Source: an uncultured Granulosicoccaceae bacterium
GTDB lineage: Bacteria > Pseudomonadota > Gammaproteobacteria > Granulosicoccales > Granulosicoccaceae
Direction of reading: 5' to 3'
NCBI GenBank assembly: GCA_938005265.1
Contig: CALLOA010000162.1
Span: forward strand, 1 to 64,000
DNA: 64,000 nt
The position numbers and the translations under genes were made by a program. The notes under the pieces were generated by a model. The model did not search any database. It was not told the DNA's origin and was given only the letters and a program-made list of their open reading frames with translations. Within the stretch, counting starts at the first letter, position 1, and each line of letters starts with the position of its first letter. Positions 28,607 through 36,425 of this stretch are shown in pieces.

Positions 28607-29671
28607 ATGCTGAGTATTCTTGATCGCTATATCGGACGCTCGATACTAATTACCAGCCTGCTGGTATTACTCGTATTGGTGGCACTTGCCTCGATTTTCG
28701 GATTCATAGCCGAACTGGAAGATGTCGGCAAGGGGTCGTATTCACTGGGTAAAGCCGTGCAGTATGTTTTGCTTACTATCCCTAGCAAGGCTTATCTGTT
28801 ATTCGCACCGTCTGTGTTATTAGGGAGTTTGCTTGGGCTTGGCACGCTGGCAACCTACAGCGAACTGATAGTCATGCGCGCGGCTGGTGTCTCCAACGGA
28901 CGTATTATCCGATCGGTGGTTATCGCTGGTCTGGGTTTGATGGTGGCTGTTGGTTTGCTGGGCGAGTTTGCAGTGCCGAAAGCCGAACAAGTGGCGGAGC
29001 AAATCCGCCTGACAGCGCTAGAAAAGAGAGTCTCGGTCCGGGGTAACAACGGACTCTGGGTTAAATCTGATTCACGATTCGTCAATATATCAACAGTAAT
29101 GCCTGATCTTACGTTGTTGGGGCTGGTGATATGGGAATACAACGACAACAACCTGACACGCTCGCTGGCCGTTGAAAAAGCCGAACCGGTTGCCGAAGGA
29201 TGGAAACTAAGCGGTCTTGATATAACCGAGTTCGGAAATGACCGTTCACAGGTTAAACGGGTTGAAAACGAAGTCTGGTCTTCACTGGTGAGTGCCCGTG
29301 TTCTACAAGCTCTATCGATTTCCCCAGAAAGTTTATCGTTGAAGAACTTACGCGGCCAGGTTGATTATCTTAAGGCGAACGGACTGGATAGTGAACGAAT
29401 CGAGTTGGCTTTCTGGATAAAGCTGACCAGCCCATTGGCAACCTTGATTATGTTGATGTTGTCTCTGCCCTTTGTTTTTGGTTCGCAAAGATCAGGGGGG
29501 GCTGGCCAAAAAATATTTATCGGCATTATGTTGGGAATAGGATATGTACTGGTTAATAAACTTCTTACACATCTTGGACTAACTTACGGTTTTTCTCCGG
29601 CCTTCAGCGCATTGTTGCCACTACTTCTGTTTTTCACCATATCTATAGTTGGAATTCAAAACATTTCGTAA
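28607..29671 (+). CDS. lptG: LPS export permease LptG
   Basis: Second transmembrane subunit of LptB2FG, 354 aa. It begins MLSILDRYIGRSIL and has the same three-helix, periplasmic-domain, three-helix plan as LptF. The conserved LLGSLLGLGTLATYSELIVMRAAG spans helices 2-3 and the coupling region. The ATG at 28607 has GGGGAA six bases upstream; a GTG at 28604 is the alternative. It is cotranscribed with lptF. Confidence 0.95.
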   Translation: MLSILDRYIGRSILITSLLVLLVLVALASIFGFIAELEDVGKGSYSLGKAVQYVLLTIPSKAYLLFAPSVLLGSLLGLGTLATYSELIVMRAAGVSNGRIIRSVVIAGLGLMVAVGLLGEFAVPKAEQVAEQIRLTALEKRVSVRGNNGLWVKSDSRFVNISTVMPDLTLLGLVIWEYNDNNLTRSLAVEKAEPVAEGWKLSGLDITEFGNDRSQVKRVENEVWSSLVSARVLQALSISPESLSLKNLRGQVDYLKANGLDSERIELAFWIKLTSPLATLIMLMLSLPFVFGSQRSGGAGQKIFIGIMLGIGYVLVNKLLTHLGLTYGFSPAFSALLPLLLFFTISIVGIQNIS

Positions 29672-29680
29672 CTTGTTGTT

Positions 29681-30088
29681 TTAACTTTGCTTTATACGCA
29701 AGATTTTCGTGCCAGCCAGTCTGTCGTGCAATCCACGCTTGTTAGCGTCGAACACTGCAGGTATCAGTACGATCGGTAAAAAAAGTAGTCCGGCAGCGAA
29801 GCGGATAACACTTTCACGCATACCAATCGCTGCACCCGACTCATTAACTAATTTTATCTTCCATGCACGCATACCAAGTGTTTGCCCACCGTTCACCCAG
29901 AACCAGCTGAAAAAAATCCATGCCACTGGGATCAAAGCGACAAGATAAAGAGGACTTTCGATTGCCTCTCCGCCATTTACGCGAACGGCGACAGCTGTAA
30001 CTACAAAAAAGACCGCAATCAGAAGCAAACAGTCGTAAAAGAACGCCGCCATTCTTTTGAAAATTGATGCAGGTTCATGTGTCGTCAT
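29681..30088 (-). CDS. RDD family membrane protein
   Basis: A 135-aa inner-membrane protein starting with the RDD-type segment PASIFKRMAAFFYDCLLLIAVFF, where the usual Arg-Asp pair is Arg-Met...Asp. Three hydrophobic helices and the conserved GGQTLGMRAWKIKLV are present. The role is unclear; relatives are small membrane proteins, some implicated in ion transport. It converges with lptG, leaving only nine bases between the genes. Confidence 0.85.
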   Translation of the reverse strand: MTTHEPASIFKRMAAFFYDCLLLIAVFFVVTAVAVRVNGGEAIESPLYLVALIPVAWIFFSWFWVNGGQTLGMRAWKIKLVNESGAAIGMRESVIRFAAGLLFLPIVLIPAVFDANKRGLHDRLAGTKILRIKQS

Positions 30089-30554
30089 AGGTTTTACAAT
30101 AAATCAGAGTTGAAAAGCGTAAGCTTTTTTGATGAAAGTGCTTAGTCGGGAACAACAACAATAATTATTTTACTGTTGCTGCGTCAAAGTATTGTGTTTA
30201 TGCGAAAAAGTACTTTTTTCTAAACTAACGCGGGTGAATTGAGTCATTAAGTGTGTTGATTGAAATTACGATTGTGCGAGAAAAACATTTTCTTAAAAAG
30301 CAGTTTAATCCAAGAAAAACCCTAGATTTTCCTTTTTTCTAAAATTTCTGACGGTAAAACTTTTTTTGTTTGTAGCTGCAAATTGCATAATATTGGGTAT
30401 TAAAAGTGTAAAACAAAGTTTAACAGTTCAATAAGAATCCAAGTGCGATTGTGCATTTTTTACACAATATCTATTCAATTTTTCTTCTGATTAACACGGT
30501 CTGAACAAACAATCGATCCGTTTTTTGTTGAAATCACATCGCAGTATGTGGACA

Positions 30555-30722
30555 ATGCGCACATCTTGCGCATAGTTGCAAGTATGTATAAGGACATCTG
30601 AACACCAAAAAGAAATTTATTTTGGTGTTCGTCGCACAGAAATTTTATGTTCGAAGGACGTCGAACACGTCTTTGTAGACGAAGGTATTTTCATATTTCT
30701 TAAAGTTTGCGAGTTATCTCGC
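30555..30722 (+). ncRNA. candidate structured RNA or hairpin cluster
   Basis: Five perfect inverted repeats follow one another: ATGCGC/GCGCAT (30555-30573), GAACACCAAAA/TTTTGGTGTTC (30600-30630, 11 bp), GTTCGA/TCGAAC (30649-30666), CGTCT/AGACG (30668-30681) and GCGAG/CTCGC (30709-30722). Each has a short loop. This density suggests a folded RNA or protein-binding DNA. No terminator with a T-tract closes it and no known RNA family is recognised. The strand is assumed; the structures fold on either strand. Confidence 0.35.
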
Positions 30723-30836
30723 CGATCTTTACAGAACTATGTGATCGATTCATTTAGTAAAGGCGCTCGTGATGGAACAGGTAACACAGTGAGTTTCGAG
30801 CGATTTTTGGTTGATTTTTGTACCCTGAATCAATAA
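30576..30836 (+). CDS. doubtful 86-aa ORF
   Basis: An open frame from TTG 30576 to a TAA at 30836, passing through the hairpin cluster. The second half reads like a protein (FLKVCELSRRSLQNYVIDSF), but there is no ribosome-binding site for the TTG, no ATG start and no recognised family. It is listed as an alternative to the RNA interpretation. Confidence 0.2.
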   Translation: MQVCIRTSEHQKEIYFGVRRTEILCSKDVEHVFVDEGIFIFLKVCELSRRSLQNYVIDSFSKGARDGTGNTVSFERFLVDFCTLNQ

Positions 30837-31376
30837 GTGACGTAACGGCCCGGGCTGTAGCCTGGACCACGAGTCTATAGGGGTCGACATGATTATTGGT
30901 TTTTTGCATAGCAAAATACTCGTTAAAACCGGCTGATATAGCTCGCCGGTGGGCAAGTTGCAGGTTGATCGTTTTCCTTCAGTGAGCCGGGTGTTGTAAA
31001 TGGAATTGCTTTTGTTGTTCGTTTTATTAAACCGATCTTGATGTTGAATTTGTTGCAGCATTTAGTAAAGACAAACCTGTTGATATTTACGTTTTCTTTG
31101 TCTTTATTGAATGGAACATAAACAAAAGTGCAAAGTTGGCCTGTTAATTGGATGTGATTATTCGTCAATTTTGACTAGTGAGTTGTTGCTTGGTGTATTC
31201 GTAACGATTTGTGTTTGGCAACGGTACTAACAAAACATCTGCTTTTTGATTTGTTATAACCGTATTGAACTGAAGTCGCTACCTGAAAACACCCTGAGTC
31301 TGACCTCTCGATTTGTACGGGTCGCTTATATTGAGCAACAGGTAAATATTTATCATTATTCCTAGGAGTTCATTAG

Positions 31377-31979
31377 ATGGCTCGTATCAGTAAACCGAAG
31401 AAAGCTTCTCCAGCCAAGGCTGCGAAGAAGAAACGTTCTACCAAGAAGAAGGCAACTGCAAAGAAATCTGCTGCCAAGAAGCGTTCTACTAAAAAGAAAG
31501 CTGCTGGCAAAAAGAAAGCTGCTGCCAAGAAGCGTCCTGCTGCCAAGAAGAAGGCAACTGGCAAAAAGAAAGCTGCTAGCAAGAAAAAGCGTTCTACCAA
31601 GAAGAAGGCTGCTGGCAAAAAGAAAGCTGCTAGCAAGAAAAAGCGTTCTACCAAGAAGAAGGCTGCTGGCAAGAAGAAAGCTGCTGGCAAGAAGAAGCGA
31701 GCTACTAAAAAGAAAGCTGCTGGTAAGAAAAAGGCAGCTGGAAAGAAGAAGCGTGCTACTAAAAAGAAGGCTGCTGGTAAGAAAAAGGCAGCTGGTAAGA
31801 AAAAGCGTGCTACTAAAAAGAAGGCTGCTGGTAAGAAAAAGGCAGCTGGAAAGAAGAAGCGTGCTACTAAAAAGAAAGCTGCTGGTAAGAAAAAGGCAGC
31901 TACTAAAAAGCGTGCTACCAAGAAGCGTGCAACTAAAAAACGCGCGACCAAGAAGCGAGCTACAAAAAAGCGCGGATAA
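31377..31979 (+). CDS. histone H1-like Lys/Ala-rich DNA-binding protein
   Basis: A 200-aa extremely basic protein made almost only of Lys, Ala, Arg, Thr, Gly and Ser. After a short head (MARISKPKKASPAK) it is built from 18-residue units of the type KKKRATKKKAAGKKKAAG (about six, earlier ones with RST), and it ends in five KKRAT units. Such AlgP/Hc1-like tails bind DNA without sequence specificity and compact the nucleoid; Pseudomonas AlgP affects transcription. The ATG has AGGAG eight bases upstream. The long reverse-strand frames here are compositional shadows. A terminator follows at 32021. Confidence 0.85.
   Translation: MARISKPKKASPAKAAKKKRSTKKKATAKKSAAKKRSTKKKAAGKKKAAAKKRPAAKKKATGKKKAASKKKRSTKKKAAGKKKAASKKKRSTKKKAAGKKKAAGKKKRATKKKAAGKKKAAGKKKRATKKKAAGKKKAAGKKKRATKKKAAGKKKAAGKKKRATKKKAAGKKKAATKKRATKKRATKKRATKKRATKKRG
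31560..31970 (+). repeat. 54-bp and 15-bp coding repeats
   Basis: The histone-like gene is built of imperfect 54-bp units encoding 18 residues, followed by 15-bp units encoding KKRAT. The copies differ mostly at third positions (AAG/AAA, GCT/GCA), so they are old enough to have diverged or have been reshuffled. The copy number is likely to vary between strains. Confidence 0.85.
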
Positions 31980-32020
31980 GCTTCTGATACGAAGCAATAG
32001 CGAGAAATTTTCGCTATGTC

Positions 32021-32051
32021 AAAAGGGTGATCTTATGATCGCCCTTTTTTT
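32021..32051 (+). terminator. terminator of the histone-like gene
   Basis: AAAAGGGTGATC-TTAT-GATCGCCCTTTT forms a 12-bp stem with one T-G wobble and a 4-base loop, and runs into a T-tract. A smaller hairpin (ATAGCGA/TTCGCTAT) lies just upstream at about 31997-32016. Confidence 0.9.
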
Positions 32052-32088
32052 ATGGCAGTAGTTTTTTTAAGGCGGTAGATTTATTGTA

Positions 32089-33372
32089 CTAGATTGCGAA
32101 ATTGTCTAGCGGTATGACATCAACCGTTTCACCAGCTGTTACGCCATTTGATTCTATGGCTAAGCGAATAAAGCAATTGGCTTTAGCCATGGAAGCCAGG
32201 ATATGTGAGTCCTGTAAGCCTGTCGTAGCCACCTGCCAATCTCCGTAGTCCGACAACGTCAGTATTCCCCTTTGCAATTCCATACGCCCTGGCTGCTTGG
32301 CCAGATCGTCGCAACAAGTCGCTCTGATAGTGTTAGTGACTTGGCCTTTAATGCCCAACATGTGTCGTATCGCGGGTACTACGAATACCGCAAACGTTAC
32401 CATCGCTGATACCGGATTGCCGGGTAAGCCAAAGTAACGCGTTCCAGAATCCAGAGTTCCAAAGGTTAGTGGGCGCCCGGGTTTCATCAGTATTTTCCAC
32501 ATTTGCAATGTGCCGCTCTCCTCCAGTACCTGTTTGACAACATCGGCTTCGCCTACTGATACCCCGCCGCTTGATAATGCGATATCTGCCTGGCTGGCCT
32601 TTTGCATTACTTCGCGAACGGCATGGGTGGAATCCGCGACTATGCCGAGATCAGTGACTTCTATACAGGGAGATTGCAGTAATGACTTGAGCAAATATCC
32701 ATTGGCATCATAAATCTGCCCGTCTCCGGCCGCTTCACCCGGCACAACAAGTTCATCGCCTGTTGAAAATACGGCAACTTTCAGTGGCCTGATGCAACTG
32801 ATACTCGTCATTCCGGTTGAGGCGATCAAGCCTAGTAGTGCAGGGTGAATCTTGCTGCCACGCTCGCAGAGCTGATCACCTGTGGCGAGATTGGAGCCTA
32901 CTGCTCGGACATTTTCACCAGGCTTTGGCAAATGCTTGATTTCAATAAGGGTTTCACTGCCTGATTTAACTACGCTGGTGTTTTCCTTGATAACAACCAC
33001 ATCGCAGCCGACCGGGATTTTCGCACCAGTGGTTATGCGAACACATTGATTCGTTGCCACACTGCCCTTGTAAGGGTGGCCTGCCAGTGACACCCCGACT
33101 TCTAATAGTGTCAATGGCTCTGTGCGATTGCCGTCCATTACAATGGAATTAAAGGCATAGCCATCCATTGAGGAGTTAGCGAAAGAGGGGAGAGCTTGTT
33201 CACAGGTGATAGCATTAGCGGTGATACGCCCTGAACAATCGTCTAGCGACAAGATCTCGCTTGCTTCAATCACCGGCAATAATCCCTTCACCCGTTGCAG
33301 AGCCTGCTCAACAGTCAAGGACCCTTCACTGTTGCTGTAACAGTCGGGTGGGTGGTTATCCTGATGTGTCAT
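32089..33372 (-). CDS. moeA: molybdopterin molybdenumtransferase MoeA (copy 1)
   Basis: Inserts molybdate into adenylylated molybdopterin, the last common step of molybdenum-cofactor synthesis. The protein is 427 aa. The N-terminal region has SFANSSMDGYA at about residue 65. The MogA-like domain has FSTGDEL at about 188, SSGGVSVGEADVV at about 265, and MKPGRPLTFG followed by FGLPGNPVSAMVTF at about 295-330. Domain IV forms the end. It stands alone, divergent from xerD. A second MoeA of similar length is at 52021. Confidence 0.93.
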   Translation of the reverse strand: MTHQDNHPPDCYSNSEGSLTVEQALQRVKGLLPVIEASEILSLDDCSGRITANAITCEQALPSFANSSMDGYAFNSIVMDGNRTEPLTLLEVGVSLAGHPYKGSVATNQCVRITTGAKIPVGCDVVVIKENTSVVKSGSETLIEIKHLPKPGENVRAVGSNLATGDQLCERGSKIHPALLGLIASTGMTSISCIRPLKVAVFSTGDELVVPGEAAGDGQIYDANGYLLKSLLQSPCIEVTDLGIVADSTHAVREVMQKASQADIALSSGGVSVGEADVVKQVLEESGTLQMWKILMKPGRPLTFGTLDSGTRYFGLPGNPVSAMVTFAVFVVPAIRHMLGIKGQVTNTIRATCCDDLAKQPGRMELQRGILTLSDYGDWQVATTGLQDSHILASMAKANCFIRLAIESNGVTAGETVDVIPLDNFAI

Positions 33373-33500
33373 GGGGTTTTCAATTAAGCCTTCTATGAGT
33401 AATACGTCATCAACAACTGCTTTAGTGGATCTGTTTTGTGGTACTACAATTTACTGTATTGGGCGAAATTGCCTCATTCAACCTTGTAGTTTTAACCGTC

Positions 33501-34475
33501 ATGCCAAAATCCGCCTTAAAAACGTTTGATCGAACCAGGATTCCTGGCAATGGTTGCGAAGCAGAAGCCGACGCTACCAATTCGTTGATTATCCAGTTTA
33601 GCGATGCAATGCTGTTGGAGCGCGGGCTCAGCAAGAATACATTGTCTGCATACCGCTCTGATCTCAAGAAATTTACCACCTGGTTAGCTGATCATGATAC
33701 GGCATTGCTGTCGGTTGGTCGCGATCATGTGCTCGAGTTCCTGTCCAGTTTACTTGCTGAGGGAGCAACACCCAGAACATCCGCCCGTATGCTGTCCAGC
33801 TTACGGCGTTTCTACGGCTTTTTGACAAGAGAAGGCGTCGTGATAAAAGACCCGACAGCACTGATTGACAGTCCGAAACTTGGCAGGCCATTACCACGCT
33901 CTTTGTCAGAAAAAGATGTGGAGAAACTGTTAATGGCGCCTGCTACTCGTACGCCGCTCGGAATGCGGGATCGCGCCATGCTGGAAATTCTTTATGCCTG
34001 TGGCTTGCGGGTTAGTGAATTAGTCTCGCTCGAGATTTCCCAGCTTAATCGTAATCAGGGTGTCGTGCGCATCTGGGGTAAAGGCAACAAGGAGCGACTG
34101 GTGCCGGTTGGAGAAACTGCACTTGATTGGGTCGACAAATACATGGGGAGTGCGAGAACCGAGATTTTGCAGGCTGCGAGGATTTCGGCTTCGCCACCCG
34201 CTGCAATTTTCCTGTCAAGGCGAGGCCAGGCAATGACCCGACAGACTTTCTGGTATGCAATAAAGCGATATGCTTCTGCGGCTGGAATTACTCAATCGTT
34301 GTCCCCTCACACACTTCGACATGCTTTTGCGACTCATCTGGTCAATCACGATGCAGATCTCAGGGTTGTCCAGTTATTGCTGGGACACAGTGATTTGTCT
34401 ACAACGCAGATCTACACGCATGTAGCTCGTGAGCGAATCAAGGATTTACATGCGATGCATCATCCCAGGGGCTGA
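33501..34475 (+). CDS. xerD: tyrosine recombinase XerD
   Basis: Site-specific recombinase that, with XerC, resolves chromosome dimers at dif under FtsK control. It is 324 aa from ATG 33501; a GTG at 33438 would add 21 residues. The SAM-like N-domain (AMLLERGLSKNTLSAYRSDLKKFTTWL) precedes the catalytic domain. The catalytic residues are visible: Arg in CGLRVSELVSLE, Lys in GKGNKERLVP, His-Arg in HTLRHAFATHL, His in LLGHSDLSTTQIYTHV, and the Tyr nucleophile in that last segment. The neighbouring dsbC is in the classical xerD-dsbC order, which separates it from XerC. Confidence 0.92.
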   Translation: MPKSALKTFDRTRIPGNGCEAEADATNSLIIQFSDAMLLERGLSKNTLSAYRSDLKKFTTWLADHDTALLSVGRDHVLEFLSSLLAEGATPRTSARMLSSLRRFYGFLTREGVVIKDPTALIDSPKLGRPLPRSLSEKDVEKLLMAPATRTPLGMRDRAMLEILYACGLRVSELVSLEISQLNRNQGVVRIWGKGNKERLVPVGETALDWVDKYMGSARTEILQAARISASPPAAIFLSRRGQAMTRQTFWYAIKRYASAAGITQSLSPHTLRHAFATHLVNHDADLRVVQLLLGHSDLSTTQIYTHVARERIKDLHAMHHPRG

Positions 34476-34805
34476 TCAGCAGTAACTGGATATTGATGGC
34501 GATTTCACAACATCCTGGGGAATAACTGCAATCACCAGCTGTCGTGGCACGTTAATTTCACAGTAAATTACTGGAATTGTTCAATTTTCACCCGATCCAG
34601 GTTGAAGTAACAGTGGCAGCTTGCGGCATTATTTCGAATATTAAATAACAGATTATCCGTGTGTGGTTGCCACTATTATTCATATCAATAAAACGTCATC
34701 TGAAGTAATTACCGGTGTGGTCAGCGAAACGCCATTCAGCATGGCTAAACTGATAATCGTGGTACGATAAATCATGGTACGGTCGAGCCGTAAGCAGGAA
34801 ACAGT
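34476..34805. other. xerD-dsbC spacer
   Basis: A 330-base AT-leaning stretch. Near its end an imperfect 15-base period repeat is present (AATCGTGGTACG at 34755, AATCATGGTACG at 34770). No terminator with a T-tract was seen. Confidence 0.4.
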
Positions 34806-35690
34806 ATGAAATCTATTTATTCCAGGTACCTTCGCGAGTGCAAAGAGAGCCATAACGTTAGCACAGGGATTTCTTTTGGCAATCCCCTGGTTTGCGCTGC
34901 CCGAAATGGCATGCGGGCTGCCATGTCAATCAGATTGCCTGGCATCAAGCGTTACACGCAAACGTTGACTCTCGGTGGCTTGCTTAGTTGCGTAAGCACC
35001 CTCGCGTTTGCGCAGGACACGATTGATCTGGAACAGCTTGAAGCTGAAATCAGCAAGCGTTTGCCTGATCTGACTGTTTCCTCCATATCGGAAACACCCT
35101 TGGCAGGTATGTACGAACTTATCAGTAACGGGCAAATCTATTACGTTGGTTCGGGTGGGCGCTTTATTATCGACGGCAATATGATCGATCTTGAATCCCG
35201 TACTAATCTGACCAGTGAACGTCTCGGGTCTATCCACATTGGTTTAATAAACGAAATGGATGAGGAGCAGATGCTCATCTACAAACCGGAAAACGATACC
35301 GGTCGGTCGATAACTGTATTCACTGATACATCCTGCGGCTATTGCCGCAAACTCCACGAGGAGATTGACACCTTCCTTGATCAAGGTGTCGCTGTTCGCT
35401 ACCTTCTCTTCCCGCGTGCGGGCCTCAACTCTCCCTCGCACCAGAATCTTGAGAGTGTATGGTGCTCCGATGACCCCCTGGATGCAATGACCACTGTCAA
35501 GGCGGGTGGTGCAATACCGGGAAGGACCTGCAACAATCCGATCGAATCGCATATGGCTCTGGCGGAGCAGGTCGGTTTGCGAGGGACTCCATTGATCTAT
35601 CTTGATACAGGTCAGCAAATCCCCGGCTATCGCGCAGCGCACGATTTAATCCAGATGGTCAAGGCTGGTGAACCTCATTCAGGTCAATAA
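34806..35690 (+). CDS. dsbC: thiol:disulfide interchange protein DsbC
   Basis: Periplasmic disulfide isomerase of the DsbC/DsbG type: an N-terminal dimerisation domain (about 75-150) and a thioredoxin domain with active site CGYC at about 177-180 and cis-Pro in GTPLIYLDTG. Two more Cys (VWCSDD, GRTCNN) match the structural disulfide of DsbC. The ATG at 34806 has AGGA a few bases upstream but gives a 294-aa protein whose signal peptide (MSIRLPG to TLAFA) begins only at residue 40. An ATG at 34923 would give a normal signal peptide but has no ribosome-binding site. Confidence 0.9.
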   Translation: MKSIYSRYLRECKESHNVSTGISFGNPLVCAARNGMRAAMSIRLPGIKRYTQTLTLGGLLSCVSTLAFAQDTIDLEQLEAEISKRLPDLTVSSISETPLAGMYELISNGQIYYVGSGGRFIIDGNMIDLESRTNLTSERLGSIHIGLINEMDEEQMLIYKPENDTGRSITVFTDTSCGYCRKLHEEIDTFLDQGVAVRYLLFPRAGLNSPSHQNLESVWCSDDPLDAMTTVKAGGAIPGRTCNNPIESHMALAEQVGLRGTPLIYLDTGQQIPGYRAAHDLIQMVKAGEPHSGQ

Positions 35691-35762
35691 CAGTAACACC
35701 TAACCCTTACAACCCTACTGAAACCAGAGGCAACGCTGGTAGATGTAATCAGGAATTTGAAT

Positions 35763-36398
35763 ATGCGACCTGTGCTGAGTACGCGGTGGAGTAGCCGGCT
35801 AAGTAAAGCCCGTAACAAAAACCGCGCGAGCCGATTTGGGTTGCGATTGGGCTTGCGATCCGGCCTGACCCTGCTGTTGTTACTGTTGTCTGTTTCCGGT
35901 GTTGTGGGTGCCGACCAGAGAGATACCAGATTGCCGGGCATGTTTGAGCGTCTGGAAATGGCTTCAAGCGCTGCTGAAGCAAAAGAGATCGAATCAGAAA
36001 TCTGGCTGGTCTGGCTTTCTAACGATGATCAAAGGTCTGATCAGCTGATGAAACGGATAGTGTCAGAGATGGGCAGGAATGATCTTGATGAGGCATTGAT
36101 TGTCGCTAACGAACTGGTTGATCTCAATCCGGAGTTTGCTGAAGCGTGGAACAAACGAGCAACCCTTCATTACCTCATGGGAGATCTGAATTCCTCAGTC
36201 GAAGATATTCACCGTACTCTGCAGCTGGAGCCCAACCATTTTGGAGCTATGTCCGGTCTTGGACTGATCTTTTTGCGCAAGGGTAATTTGTCAGCAGCGC
36301 TTGAAGCATTCGAACAGGTGTTGCGCATCACACCGCAGTCCATAAATGCTCAGCGCAGTGCCGAGCGGGTGCGTAGCCAGATTGGCGAAGAAATCTGA
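35763..36398 (+). CDS. TPR-repeat exported protein
   Basis: A protein of about 211 aa. ATG 35763 has AGGAA eight bases upstream. A basic head with many Arg (LSKARNKNRASRFGLRLG) leads to a hydrophobic signal segment (LTLLLLLLSVSGVVGA), so it is probably exported or membrane-anchored. Two or more tetratricopeptide repeats follow (AEAWNKRATLHYLMGDLNSS; LGLIFLRKGNLSAALEAFEQ). These usually mediate protein contacts. No partner is evident; it sits between dsbC and the convergent Lon gene. Confidence 0.78.
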   Translation: MRPVLSTRWSSRLSKARNKNRASRFGLRLGLRSGLTLLLLLLSVSGVVGADQRDTRLPGMFERLEMASSAAEAKEIESEIWLVWLSNDDQRSDQLMKRIVSEMGRNDLDEALIVANELVDLNPEFAEAWNKRATLHYLMGDLNSSVEDIHRTLQLEPNHFGAMSGLGLIFLRKGNLSAALEAFEQVLRITPQSINAQRSAERVRSQIGEEI

Positions 36399-36425
36399 CG
36401 GCCAACTGTTTGTCTAACCGTTCCT

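Larger units (their letters stand above)
30089..31376. other. AT-rich 1.3-kb intergenic tract
   Basis: A long stretch without a confident gene, clearly richer in A/T than its surroundings; in the line 30301-30360 only 18 of 60 bases are G or C. It contains a cluster of hairpins (30555-30722), a weak 86-codon frame (30576-30836) and a 15-codon frame with AGGGG upstream (30889-30936). The rest shows A/T homopolymer runs. It may be a horizontally acquired scar, a bound nucleoid-protein region or the long regulatory region of the histone-like gene. Confidence 0.6.

Noticed and set aside
31560-31970. Regular repeats that could suggest a CRISPR array
   Set aside because: The repeats are contiguous coding units without unique spacers, so they are not a CRISPR array.
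31362-31997. Long reverse-strand frames (211 and 192 codons) rich in Phe/Leu/Ser or Phe/Ala
   Set aside because: They are shadows of the Lys/Ala codon repeats of the histone-like gene; no start signal and no real protein pattern.
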